Assembly: GCA_017506865.1 (NCBI GenBank)
Contig: JAFCMP010000445.1
Span: 744,001 to 808,000, forward strand
Source of the DNA: Tribonema minus
Lineage: Eukaryota; Sar; Xanthophyceae; Tribonematales; Tribonemataceae
Length of the DNA stretch: 64,000 bases
Direction of reading: 5' to 3'
In this document: one piece after another, positions 30,806 through 42,214 of the stretch
Layout of the letters: each line of letters begins with the position of its first letter
How positions within the stretch are numbered: the stretch's first letter is position 1
Made by a program: the position numbers and the translations under genes
Notes under the pieces: generated by a model
What the model was told of the DNA's origin: nothing
What the model saw: only the letters and a program-made list of their open reading frames with translations
The model's database searches: none

Positions 30806-33162
30806 TCAGAAGTACATGCCGCTCTTGACCATCTCCGCGGCGAACTTGGTCTCCTCGCAGCTCTTTTTGCTGTGCGCGCCCGCGGCGGCGCCCTCGCCCG
30901 GCGGGCGCTGCAGTGCGCGCGAGCGGAGCGGAACAGAGTGCGGAGGCGGCAGCGCAGCGGCGGTTGCGTGCTGAGCATCGCTGGCATCATGAGGCGTATG
31001 TGTGCGAGCTGACGCCGTTGGCGCCGCACGTTTGAGCAGCTGTGGACGGCGCTGCTTGCACGCTGTGCAAAATGTCGAAACGGTCTCCGAGGAACCTGCA
31101 GAGGAAGCGCACCAGGCTCATACCCCTTGGAAATACGCACAGGCTGTGCAGAGAGGAGACAAAGGTAGACCTGCCGCAGGCAGCCCGCAGGCCCCAGCGT
31201 AGGCGCCGCGTCAGACCAGAACAACGAACAGTAGTATTTACTAAAATCAAGAGAAGTGTAACCGAAATGTAACGGCCATTCTCAACAGGTAGTCGCAAGT
31301 ACGTCATCACGCAACGTGCAAGTGATGAGTGCTGATGCTGAATCAGACACTAGAATATGAGCGAGGTCCATGGTCCAACAGCTTTCATGTAATCTCGAGC
31401 ATTCATCTCATATATGGGTACATACACACATACCTGCTGCCACCCGAGGTCTTGCGCGGCCTTCAGGGGCACGGCGTACTGCTCCTGCGGCGCCAGGTGC
31501 AGACCGCAGTGCCGCCGCACCCTGTTCCGGTACTCCTCGTTGGACGTAGTGCCGCTGCGAGAGGGGGGGGACGGGGGGGATGGGGGCATTGAATCTTCAT
31601 GGCCATGCGGATGGCGGTCTCATCGCGTCTATCGATCCAAGTGGCTAGCCCTAACCTTAGCCCTAATGCTAAGCCTACGCTCAGACTTGTGCTGCTGTTT
31701 GTCTTAGGGTGTTGTTGAGCACAGAGCGTGACTGCAGGGCAAGCTGTCATCCAAAGTACGGGTGCGGGGTCTTTGAAGCCGAGGCAGTTGAAGTTGTGAA
31801 ATCGTCGCGCACATCGCGCAGCCGACATAATCATCACCGGCCGCAGCGGCGTGACGCAACAACCAGCGCTTTCTGTGCAGTGCTGCCGCGCGTCGCTCAC
31901 TGACACTCAACGCCGGACTCAGAGCGCCCGGACTCAGAGCGCTCACAGCGACGCGCGCGCGCGCCAGGCCCGCCGGCCTGCAGCTGCGCCATGTCTGCAA
32001 TAAAAAAGACCGCGCCTCGATGATGACTCGAACTATGCGCATGCAACCCCCCCACACCACCCCCACCCACCCCCCCCCCCTCTTCATGCGGCGCCGCCGC
32101 GCGCCGCTCGCCGACACAACCTGTGTAATTCTAAAAAGTGCTTGTTAAGTGTGAGTCAGCGCTCACCACGACGCGCGCGCGCGCGCCAGGCCTCATCCGC
32201 CTCCAGCTGCGCCATGTCCGCAATCGAAAGGATCCCGCCTCGATGATGACTTACACTTTGCGCATGCAAACCCCTCTTGCCCCCCCCCCCCCCGCCGCTA
32301 GGAGCTGCCGACGCACACATTTCAATCTTCTTGAAGGCGTCAATTAAGCGTGAGTCAGCGCTCACCACGACGCGCGCGCGCGCCAGGCCTCGTCCGCCTG
32401 CAGCTGCGCCATGTCGGCGCGCAACTGCTGCACGGCGCGCAGAATCTGCGCGCACGCCAGCGCGTCCCAGCCGCTGCCGAGCGCTGCCTCCGCAGCTTTT
32501 GCGAAGCGCGCCGCGTCGTCAACGGGTGCTGGCCCCCTGTAGAGCGCCTCGAGCAGGGCCGTCACGTCGTCCCTGCGCAGTGCGCCTAACTCGCGGGGAT
32601 GACAGTTGGAAGGCGGTGATGGGCGCGCATATGTGGTTTTCATCACGGGTTATGTATGAACTGCATGGGGTATATTTGTTAGCCTCCCCCGCAGTTGTTG
32701 GTCTCAACCCTGCCGCATCTATTAGATGCACACCTTGTGCTGTGCTGAACTACTTGGAGTTACTGTGGCTGCTGTGCCAGCCACCAACAGGCAGCCACTT
32801 GTGTCTGATGATCACTTTTCGGTCTCTGACGACAGCTAATGCACACTGGTTTGTACTGCATCAGTTGGCACCCGAATCTTCAATTGTGAGCGAGGTGACA
32901 CATCCAGTTCTTGAGCACCATCGCCTTGACAGGCTGCCGATGTGGATACAGCACAGTATTTATACAAAACGCCCCATCTAGCGCAGCAAGACTAGCAGTA
33001 TGTTAGCTCATAGTACAACATGTCACACCCACCTTCGACTGCCACAGCCTCAAATGCTAATCGCCAGTCCTCGTCGCTGAATATTTGCAGGTCACTGGCA
33101 CCTTTGAGAGAGCACGCGAAGGTGTTCTGAGGACCAAGAGCTGTCAGCCCAAAGAAAGCCAT
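30806..33162 (-). CDS. Small conserved protein of unknown function, 4 exons, 187 aa
   Basis: Exons are 33162-33029, 32572-32366, 31554-31434 and 30907-30806, totalling 564 nt (187 aa), phases 2, 2, 0. The protein starts MAFFGLTALGPQNTF. It has an acidic/aromatic stretch (LQIFSDEDWRLAFEAVAVEG), an alanine-rich helical middle (DDVTALLEALYRG; RAVQQLRADMAQLQADEAW), then NEEYRNRVRRHC and PLKAAQDLGWQ. It ends KKSCEETKFAAEMVKSGMYF. The compact conserved N- and C-terminal tags resemble small axonemal/ciliary proteins of flagellates, but I cannot name the family, so this is only a guess. Exon 1 uses donor GTGTGA, the weakest junction in the model; the nearby GTGGGT would break the frame. The gene is divergent with the plus-strand membrane protein gene. 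Confidence 0.75.
31935..32230 (-). repeat. Echo array: exon 2 3' end of the 187-aa gene
   Basis: Two donor-side copies of QLQADEAWRARA..|GTGAGC lie at about 31938-32000 and 32158-32228; the real end is at 32366. The ~210-base unit also repeats intron words (AATCATCGAGGCG, GCGCATGCAA) and a poly-G tract. The nearer copy is the closer match. Confidence 0.85.
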
Positions 33163-33455
33163 TCCTTCGTGTGTGTGTGGGTTCGGTTCAATTTTCCAAT
33201 TTTACAGTTTCATTTTTGGGGAGAACTTCAAGCGGGCCTGCCGTTCCTGCAGCGAGCCAGTGTCCAGCTGGAGCCAGCTGCCCAGAAAGCCAGGTCCAGG
33301 ATTCACGTCCCTTGAAGCATCTACGGAGCATCACTGGTCTCTTGAAGTTTGCATGAAGAGAGCTGGGACGCGCTGCAGCAGCTGCATGATGATGGCCTCC
33401 GTGTGCTACCGGGAGCTGGAGATCTCCTTAGGTGCAAGCTGCAGCTGACACTGCC
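33163..33455. promoter_or_regulatory. Divergent intergenic region
   Basis: Only 293 bases separate the start codons of the 187-aa gene (minus) and the membrane-protein gene (plus). A shared bidirectional promoter is therefore likely. I see no TATA box or clear repeat that would mark binding sites. Confidence 0.5.
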
Positions 33456-34602
33456 ATGACTGCGCTGGTCGCAGCGGTGACCGTGGTGTTCTTTTGGGTC
33501 ATCCTGACAGGCACCACCATCACACAGAAGGCTGTGCTCCTGGAGGAGGTGAGCTTTGCTGCTGCTCAGACAACACATGCATATAGTTTGGTCAAATTTA
33601 GCCAGAGCATTGCAATTTCGCCTAGTGCAAACACGAGCCCCATTCATGGAGAAGTTGCATTTTAGAGCTCCTAGGGCCTGCGTGCACCTGTCTATGACAA
33701 GTCCATGCCTTGCATTGTTAGCGCAGGGTATGAAGTATGAGCACTCTGATTAAACTACAATGACCAATCAAACAATTTAAGGCTCGTTCAAGTGTCATCA
33801 CCGAAGTCCATATGGCCTAGGCAATACCCAGCAGTCACAGGATCAACACACATTGCGCCCGCGGGGTGCAGCTATGCATGACGCCGTGCATGCAGTTAGT
33901 TGCCTACAGACACACCGCTGCTCACGAGTGCCATGCACATTAGTGCCACCAGGAGGCTATTTCTCTTCAAGCCTTGGCGTTTTGGGTTCAGGTCAGTATT
34001 AGCAGAAGGCTCACGAACGCCACACACATGTGCGTTCGCAGGAGGCGCTCTCTCACTCTTCCAAGGAGTCTGTTGTCCTAGTCACAACGTGGATCCAGTG
34101 CATCGGCTGCTGGCTGGGACTGGTGCTGGTGGATGCTGCCAGGGCCCTCGTCAAGTGGGTGGGGGCCCGAATCGGCCCCGAGAAGAGCCCTCTGTGGCGT
34201 TTAGGCGGAAACGCCTGGGAGGCAGCCGGGGGGGCGGATGAGCCAAGGGAGGGGAGGGGGGGGGGGCTGATCGGGGTGCTGGAAATGGGCGTTGTGAGCC
34301 TTTTGTTTGGCGCGGCGCTGCTGCTGGACAATCTGTGCCTGCAGGTGAGCTGAAATTCTTTTTGTTTTGCGGGGCAACATTCACAGTGTACCTCAGGGAA
34401 AAAGAGGGATACGCTGCGGGTACCAGTGGCCCACACAGGAGCATGTGTACATGAAGTCATACTTCAAGTACACTGCGATCACATCCAAAGTGGATACTTG
34501 CTTGATGGGTGCACTCTGAAGTATCAGCCAGTGGTTTAAACGCTGAGTGTAGAGCTCTCATGCACACTGGCTCGAGAGCTCTGACGGCGTAGCGCCGCTG
34601 CC

Positions 34603-34650
<48 letters not shown>

Positions 34651-37600
34651 GCCGCTGCTGCTGCCGCCGCCGCTGCCGCCGCCGCTGCTGCCGTCGCTGC
34701 TGCCTCCGTGTGCCCCAGCGCTTCGTCTCCATGCGCCGCCGCGCTCCGACAAGTGCCGAACATACATACCCTACTTTTGACTCAATCCTCCACGCGCCAT
34801 CGCAGATAACGGTTATGATCATATGAGTTATGACAGCCCGACTGTGCCCCCGCGGGCGAGGGGGGGTGCACGCCACGCGGCCGGCTGCCCCTGGCCCGAA
34901 AGCAAGATGCGCGCCTTGTTGGTACGCTCTGACATGCCTCAGCCTTGATAGCGCACTTCTGTCACGTCGGCCACCAAGATTAGTGTGCAGTGCGCGCACC
35001 TTGCCGGTACATGCACTGTGAGGCGCCTAAGCCTTTATAGCACACTTCTGACACGCCGGCCACCGCGCCGCCGCCCCCGCTGACACATTGGCTGCCACGC
35101 TGCCGCCGCTGCAGGCGGTCAACGTGACGCTCCTGCTGGTGGCGCGCACGCTGACGCTGCCGTTTGCGGAGTTTATTTCGTGCAGTGCGCGCACCTTTTC
35201 GATTTCACTCTGACGCACCTCAACGCGCTGCCGCTGCCGGTTTCACTCTGACGCACCTCAGCGCGCTGCCGCCGCCGCAGGCGGTCAACGTGACGTTCCT
35301 GCTGGTGGCGCGCACGCTGACGCTGCCGTTTGCGGTGGCGGCTGGCGGCGCGCTGGGAGCGCGCGCGCCCGCGCTCGGGACGCTGCTGCGCTGCTGCCTG
35401 TGCTGCGCGGCGTTTGCATCGGGTGAGGTGACCCGACCGATCTGAGATGTGCACCTGTCACGGTGACGTGATGGTGAAGATGGTAGCCGTAACCTCAACT
35501 TCATTTGTTCAAATGGTGCAGCTGGGGGGGGGCGCGCGCTCGGAACGCCGCTGCTTCGCCGCTGCCTGTGCTGCGCAACGTTCGCGCCAGGTGAGGCATT
35601 TCGACCGATTTGTGACACGCGCCTCTCGTGGTAACCGATGGCGAAGAAGTAAGACACGCACGTCTTGTGGTGACGATGATGATGGAAGTAGCCGCAACTT
35701 CAGTTTCCAATGCAGCAGTAGGCAAGGCCGCGCTCGGGACGCTGCTGCGCTGCTGCCTGTGCTGCGCGGCGTTCGCGTCGGGTGAGGCGATGTGTTCGGT
35801 TTGCGACGCGCACGCCTCTCGTGGTGACGTGATGGCGCAACCGGCCAGAAGGGCTGCGGCGCTGCGCACTTCTGAAAGTGTGCACCATCTGTGCACTTCG
35901 AAGTTGTACTTCAATAGCATTTGCACGGACGGCGGCCTTCCTCGTCTTGCCATCCCTATCACGCGCCGCAGGGACCGTGGCACAGCTGGCCGGCACGCGC
36001 ATCGGCGCCGCGCACAAATCGTACTTTGCAGTGTACTTGAAAAGTACTATAAAAACCAGCGATGTGCCGCCCGTGCCGCCCCCCCTCTCGCCCCTCTTGC
36101 CGCATTGTGCTGCTGATGCTGCCATGCCTCGCGGGACCCTGGTGCAGCCGGCCGGAACGCGCATCGGCGCCGCGCACTTCCTAAAGCGCGCTGATCAACC
36201 GTCTACTTCAGAGTGCACTTCAAGTACCGGCGACGCTCCTGCAGCCCCCTTACCCTGTCATGCCTGGCTGTGATGCGCTGCAGGGACCCTGGCGCAGCCG
36301 GCCGGAACACGCGTCGGCGCCGCGTACGGCGCCGGCTCCAGCCTGTGCTTCGCGCTGGCGGCGGTGCTGGTGGGGCGGCAGCGGCGGCGGCACGAGCGGG
36401 TGCGCATCAACAGAAAGAGTAGCTTGCGCAAAGTCGTCAACTCGTTCTTCCTCTGTTCTTTTGAATAAGACCTGCGGTTCGACTCCGCGCGTTTCACTGC
36501 TGAAGGCGCACCATCTGTTTCGCGATGCCCACACCTGAAAGCCCCTCAGCCAACACACATACACGAGACTGACACTCACGTCTTCTTTTCCTCGCGTGCG
36601 CGCGCCCCTCCCCCCCCCCCCCCCAGCGCGGCGCGTGGCGGCTCATGGCAGCGCTCAACAGCCTAACCCTAAGCGCTGCTGAGACTTCTTTAGGGTTGAT
36701 GGTTAGGGTTAGGGTTACGGTTAGGCTGCAGGGGTTAGGGCTAGGGTAATCGAATGAGGCGCCTCCGCGCACGCAGACGCGCAGTGCGGCGCGTGGCGGC
36801 TCATGGCAGCGCTCATCGGCGGCGCGGCCAAATGAAAAATTCTTGCAAAATTGGCAATGCTTCCTGCCTCCGCTCTTCAGAGCAAGACTCGCGGTTCCAC
36901 TCCAAAGGCGCACTACCCCTTGCGGGACGTCCACCACAACCAAGCGCCTCCTAAGCTTTCACAGATCAACACTCGTGTTTGCGTTTCCTCACATGCGCGC
37001 GCCTTGCGCTCTCAGTGCGCCGCGTGGCGGCTCATGGCAGCGCTCAACGGCGGCGCGGCGCTGTGCACCACTCCGCTGCGCAATGCCCCACAACCCTACC
37101 TCAAAACGCGCCCGTTTCCACACACACGCGAGGATGGCACACTCACACATTATTTTCCTCTTTTGTCCACGCGCTCGTGCGCAGCGCGGCGCGTGGCGCC
37201 TCATGGCAGCGCTCAACGGCGGCGCGGCGCTGTGGCTAACGGCGCCTGTGCTCGACTTCGAAGCCGAGCACCGCCTGTTTGCACCATCCACACCCACGCG
37301 TGGCGCCCGAGCTTTCAGAAAGTGAAGCCAGTGTTTTCTTTTCCCCGTGTGCGCCCCCCCCCCCCCCCCCTCAGCGCGGTGCGTGGCGGCTCATGGCAGC
37401 GCTCAACGGCGGCGCGGCGCTGCGCACCACTCCGTTGCGCAACGCCCCACAACCTTACCTCAAAGCCCCTCAGCTCTCATGAACTCATGAGATGCACACT
37501 CACGTTTTCTTTTCCCCGTGTGCGCGCGCGCGTGCGCCCAATGCCCGTCAACTCCCATAGACACAAGATTGACACACTCGTGGCTTTCATTTCCTCCCCC

Positions 37601-39486
37601 AGCGCGGCGCGTGGCGGCTAATGGCAGCGCTGAACGGCGGCGCGGCACTGTGGCTCGCGGCGCCCGTGCTGGCGCGCGACTGCCGCGCCGCCGCGCCCGG
37701 CGGCTGCGCGGCGGCGCTGGCGGCGGCGGCGGCGGCTACGCGCGGCGCGGCGGCAGCGCAGGCGGCGGGCGCGGCGGCGGCGCTGCTGACGGGCTGCACG
37801 GCGCTGCTGCACGCGCAGCACGTGCCGCGAGATGTGAGTCAGAGTCATTGAGTCCTCGTGCTGCATGCAATTTTGGCTTACGCCGCGCGACGCAAGTCGG
37901 AGTCGCTGCGTTCCCCTGAGTTAGATGATTGCGAAGTCACAAATCTGTATGTTGCACTGCGGCATGGGGGCGGCAGCCTCTGCTCTGCGCGCTTGAGAAG
38001 ACGTCAGTGCGGGAGAGGGGTAGGGTTAGGTAGGGGGTAAGGTTAGGGTTAGCCTGACCCTAACCCTAACCCCAGTGCGCAGACAGGCACTTCGAGGCTG
38101 CTCATCATCGGTGTGCAAACCCTACTTAGGGTTAGGGTTAGGTCCTTAACCCCAGCGGCGGCAGTGCGCGGGTGGCGCCGTTGCATGCACGGCTTTGAAC
38201 TTTGCATAGACTCAACTCTGAAGTACTGGGCGGCAGGCGTGGCAGCGCCACTGTTGACTGGCTGAGCGGCGCTGCAGCAGCGCATGCGTCTTGCTTTGAG
38301 CGACGTAGACAACTGCCGCGCTGCTGCGCACCGGAGCCTTTGCTCGCAACGATGCTAGCTACTGTCCTTTGCATTGAAGAGGCAGTCGGCAACACTGTGT
38401 GTGCATATGAAACCGAGTGATGCCAGTCCGATTGGGTTAAGTTTAGCTTTAGGGTTAGGGCATTGGTGCACGCTGAGCTGCGACACTTTTCACTCGGCAT
38501 GCGGTGACGGCGGCGGCAGCAGCGGCGGCGTCGTGTCTGCGCGCTGCGGTGGCGGGGTGAGGCTTGCATGCGCAGGCTGCCGCGTTGCGCCTGCTGCTCT
38601 GCCGCAATAAAGGCGACAGTGTTTTTCATCACTGCGGTGGTACGCTTTGAAAACCCAGCTACTCTGCGCAACCGGCGGCAGCGGCGGCAGCGCCAGCAGC
38701 GCCAGCACCCTGTGCACCCGCCGCTGCTGCCGCCGAGGTGGCACCGCTCCTCACCCATCACCGGCCATCCCGTTCAGGAACCCAACCACTACGTATGGCC
38801 GAGCGACGGTGGCAACGCCGCTTGCTCGAGCCCCGACTCACGCATGCCGTTCTCCCGCCCCCCCCCCCCCCCCCCCCCCCGACAGGCGGCGGCGGCGTCG
38901 GCGTGCCTGCGCGCCGCCGCGCAGCGCTACGTCGCCTTTGCCGTCTACCGCAACGCGCCGTCGCTGCACGGCGAGGCAGCAGCGCTCGTCGCATTGGTGG
39001 CGCAATTCTGGCACGCCCGCGCGCGCGGCGCGCCGCTGCCGCACACGTGCCACGCGCTAGTGCCCGCACAGGCGCTAGCATTGGTGGCAGCGGCGCCGCC
39101 GCGCCGCGGGCGGGGGCGGCGGCAGCGGCGGCGGCGGCAGCGGCGGCGGCAACGGCAGCGGCGGCGGCAACGGCAGCGGCAGCAGCAGCGGCGGCGGCGG
39201 CGGCGGCAGAGAGAGCTCCCCGTCGCCACGCAGCAGCGAGATTGCGCTGTCGCCGCGCGCCGCGTCAGCGACCGCCAGCCCTCGTTCAACGCGAAACCTC
39301 AAGAGCTCGCCGCTGCCTGCGAGCGCCGCGACTTCGGACAGCAGCGGCGGTCGTGCGGCAGCGCCGGCGGCAGCGGCGGCGGCGGATGCGGCCATGCTGG
39401 AGCTTGGGGTGCCGCTGCTGTCGGAGACGGAGCGGGCGCTGTCGCCGCGGAAGCGGCGGTGGCAGGCTCCTGTTGCAAAGAGTTGA
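33456..39486 (+). CDS. Multi-pass membrane protein, unknown family, 6 or 7 exons
   Basis: Exons are 33456-33548, 34042-34344, 35281-35422, 36284-36399, 37603-37833, then 38886 to about 39070, with a C-terminal part ending at the stop 39484-39486. The first five junctions agree in phase (0,0,1,0,0). Hydrophobic segments: TALVAAVTVVFFWVILTG; VVLVTTWIQCIGCWLGLVLV; LIGVLEMGVVSLLFGAALLL; VNVTFLLVARTLTLPFAVAA with LLRCCLCCAAF; SSLCFALAAVLVG; and WRLMAALNGGAALWLAAPVL with LLTGCTALLHA. I count about seven. The tail is Gly/Ser-rich with several SP sites and ends RKRRWQAPVAKS, probably cytosolic. The frame changes once between exon 6 and the tail inside a GGC repeat (39076-39180). Either a short unrecognised intron or an indel explains it. 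I do not recognise the family; receptor-like topology is only a possibility. Confidence 0.7.
34603..34690. repeat. CTG trinucleotide repeat in intron
   Basis: A run of about 14 CTG units, then mixed CCG/CTG, in the second intron of the membrane-protein gene. It translates as poly-Ala, poly-Ser or poly-Gln in shadow frames on the minus strand; there is no evidence that it is coding. Confidence 0.8.
35050..35800 (+). repeat. Echo copies flanking membrane-protein exon 3
   Basis: One acceptor-side copy (GCTGCAG|GCGGTCAACGTGACG plus LLVARTLTLPFA coding) lies at about 35098-35172, before the real exon at 35281. A ~38-base local duplication (TTTCACTCTGACGCACCTCA) lies between them. Two donor-side copies (LLRCCLCCAAFAS|GTGAG) lie at about 35545-35600 and 35730-35790, after the real end at 35422. 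This gene is on the plus strand, so the side rule (5' edge upstream, 3' edge downstream) follows transcription, not the reference strand. Confidence 0.85.
35955..36190 (+). repeat. Echo array: membrane-protein exon 4 5' end
   Basis: Two acceptor-side copies of GGACCCTGGCGCAGCCGGCC plus TRIGAAH coding lie at about 35968-36020 and 36125-36180; the real start is at 36284. The first keeps a GCAG|GG acceptor; the second has lost it. The spacing is about 155 bases. Confidence 0.85.
36600..37440 (+). repeat. Echo array: five copies of membrane-protein exon 5 5' end
   Basis: The edge AG|CGCGGCGCGTGGCGGCTMAT plus MAALNGGAALW coding recurs at about 36622-36662, 36782-36830, 37012-37072, 37178-37262 and 37372-37430; the real start is at 37603. 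Two of the five have a long poly-C tract before the acceptor (36608-36624 and 37357-37370). The 37178 copy reaches 85 bases into exon sequence. The spacers share TTTTCCTCRCGTGYGCGCG and CTCACACAC-type words. This is the clearest array on the plus strand. Confidence 0.9.
36695..36750 (+). repeat. Interstitial telomere-like repeat
   Basis: GGTTAGGGTTAGGGTTACGG and related TTAGGG units sit inside an intron between two exon 5 echo copies. Confidence 0.75.
38010..38150. repeat. Interstitial telomere-like repeats, head to head
   Basis: Forward TTAGGG-type units (about 38015-38052) meet reverse CCCTAA-type units (38057-38072) with a 4-5 base junction, followed by another forward block at about 38127-38142. 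They lie in the membrane-protein intron after exon 5. Confidence 0.8.
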
Positions 39487-42214
39487 TCGTGGCCGGAATG
39501 CCTTGGCGGGGGGCTGGGGTCATCAGCGTCCACTTTGAGGGGGTCAAACAGTCATGGGGGGCAACGAGGAGGCTGATGGAGCGCAAACGGGCACGCCCCC
39601 CCCCCCCCCTCCCCCTCGCGCAGTGCCCTGCGTGTTTCGTGCTCGTCCACGTGTACACGAGTGCCGTGCGCACAAACACGCACCGGCGCTGCTGAATGCG
39701 CGAAGCGCGTCACCTGCAGCGGAGCCCTGACGCTGTGCTCTACGCGCGGTTGAGGCCCCGCCTCCCCCCCCCGATGGCGCGCGGCGGCACGCTGCACGCG
39801 GGGGCGGGATCAGCGCTTCTTGCCGCTTGCTCATGTTGGCGGCAGCGACCTGCAAGCACTGGCGCGTGCGAGGTGCACTGGGGGGCAGCGGTGACGCCGT
39901 CAACTGAGGCGTGCCAAGGGGGTTGGGGGTGGGGCAAATGCGCTGCTGGGACACGCTCGATCAACGCCATTGCTGAGCACCTCCGCCCCTTGCCCCCCCC
40001 CCCCCCCCATACCACCGGAGTCAGAGGACTCAAAACGTGAGCTCACGGCAGAAGCTATTTGCGGCGCGATTGTTGCAGGATTGCAGAATGGAGGTCAGGG
40101 CTAGGCGCCCCATCGAGCACTCCACGGGGCGCTAGCCCTGACCTGAGCCGGGCCGTGACCACCCTGCCTTATCTAGGGTCAGGTCTAGGGTTGCGCTGCT
40201 GGCGTGCCTTGGAGGGGCGCATGTGTGGAGCGCTGCCACCTTGCGCCTGAGCGTTGCCACCTTTTTGTGCCATTGGGCACATCTGCAGAGCACTGCTGCA
40301 CTACCGAGGGCACGCATGTCCGCGCATGTGCTGCGGCCATAGCATGTTGCAGTAAAACGGTGAGGAGGGCGGATTGTGCCATCGGTTCTGGCGCGCTTAA
40401 CCCTGACCCTAACCTCAATGCTAAGGGCACATCGCTGCGGCGTTCGAGTGTCATATGCATGATCATCGTGGCGCGTGCCACCGGTTTTGAGAGCTCGTCC
40501 GCAGTGCGCTCGTTGTGCGCCACTGAGTGCTTCAGAGGCAGCACACCCCATCCAGTTTATCATCGTTAGGAACCAACCTGTAGTGTGTGCAAGTTGTTGA
40601 GAGCAGCGCATACACAAGCGAGGCAGTGCACACTGAGTGTGCCAGCTAGTTGTAGGCCCAGTTTGCCGCAGATTTATGGCGCCTGTTGCCGTAGCAGATC
40701 TCACTGTAGTGAGCAGTGCGATCCCTTGTGCGATCATCTCGTGTCTCAATGTCAGAGGTTTGTAGGTAGGTATCAATAAGTGAACATGCGCATCGTGCGC
40801 AGTCCTGTACGTAAAAATATGCACAGAGACGGCCAGTTCAAATGCCTTGAGCTGCAGGGTTGCCTGCCTGTGTGCCTGCCACAAACGTATTGCTGCACTG
40901 ACCGCATGGCGTCACTTGAGTATGTCTCCCCGTCACATTGGGGGCGGATTGATGGGCTGGCGGCTGAATATGTCTGCAGTTGCCTGCACGCACGCCCTGC
41001 GCTCTGCATGCTCTACACAAAGTCAGTCAGCATTGCGGCTGAACATGTCTGCAGTTGCCTGCAAGCACGCCTTGCGCTCTGCATGCTCCACACATAGTCA
41101 GTCAGCATTGCAGGCAGAGGACACAGGATTGTGATAGCCCAATCATATATACACACAGGCCATCAAGTGGCGTTCAAGGGGAGCAATGACACGCTCAAGT
41201 GCTTTGCAATCAAAAGCCTGTTCTGAGCAGCAGCATGCGTCCGATTCACGGCAAAACGGCGTTTGTAACAGCGGCACCACGCTCACTGTGCAAAGAAGTG
41301 TTTGTTTTGTGCAATCCCAAAGTGCCTGTTTACCGGCTTGCATACCCCTCACACCACGCTCCAATTAGTGCAGATGAGACTAAAGAGGCACCCATTGCAG
41401 CCCGTTGCCAAAGCAGGCGAATTTTGCAAACGATACAAGGTGCTGCCGCCGCCCCCCCCCCCCGCCCTCCCCCCCCCTCCGCCCCCCCCAACCCCCCCCC
41501 CCCCCGCTGACGCACTTTCACCACATCTACATCTCCTCCGTCGTCACCACAGCTGCAAGCAAGACCCAGAAACCGACCAAACGCACCACCACTGCACATG
41601 CACAGCCTGAGGCCACACACTCCCACCCCGGACCCTGGCGCCTGCCGGCACCACCGCCGCCGCTGCTGTTGCTGCTGCTGCACGCCGCACCCCGGCAGCA
41701 GCACGCACAGCCGTTGACGCGTCAACGGTACAGCTGCAGCACACAAACACTGAGCGCTGCTGCAGCCGCCTGCTGCTGCCGAGTGTTGCGGCTCCTGATG
41801 AAAGCTGCAGCTCCACGGGGGGGGGGGGTGAGCACTAGCGGCAGCACCGCTGCGGAGCACTGACTCAGCTCAAAGAAACGTGCGAAACGGGGCCTCGAAC
41901 ATGATAGAATGCGATGTGGGACCTTTACATACACACGGTGGGCACTGTGGGAGCTGCTGCAGCGGCGGCGGCAGCGGCGGCGACATGCCAGCGACACAGG
42001 CTCTGGACGTAGACCTAAGGGCAGCTGTGCCGGGCAGGGGTTGCCTGCCGCTGCCTTCAGCCACCGCTGCCGAAGCCGCCGCGGCCGCTGCCGCCGCCGC
42101 GCGCCGCCGCTGCCACCGCCGCCGCCACTCCCCAGCTCTATAGCGTTGTGAGAGCGCTAGCGCGGTGAGGCGTCGCTAGCGTTGCCGCGCCCCGGGCTGG
42201 TACGCTGAGCGCTG
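39487..42214. other. Spacer between convergent genes
   Basis: This is the 3' flank of the plus-strand membrane gene and of the minus-strand Gly-rich gene. Telomere-like words occur at about 40130-40195 and 40398-40412. A ~73-base tandem pair (GAATATGTCTGCAGTTGCCT, then CTCTGCATGCTC) lies at 40965-41015 and 41040-41090. Poly-C runs and CTG/CCG runs fill 41450-41510 and 41650-42130. I see no conserved peptide. Confidence 0.5.

Noticed and set aside
32366..33126. Donor GTGGGT (33032) for exon 1 of the 187-aa gene
   Set aside because: It leaves phase 1, but the next exon needs phase 2. GTGTGA four bases later keeps the frame.
38568..39695. 375-codon plus-strand frame taken whole
   Set aside because: Only the part from 38886 to about 39070 fits the membrane protein. 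The start lies in an intron, and the end reads Arg/Gln repeats out of frame with the conserved Ser-Pro tail.
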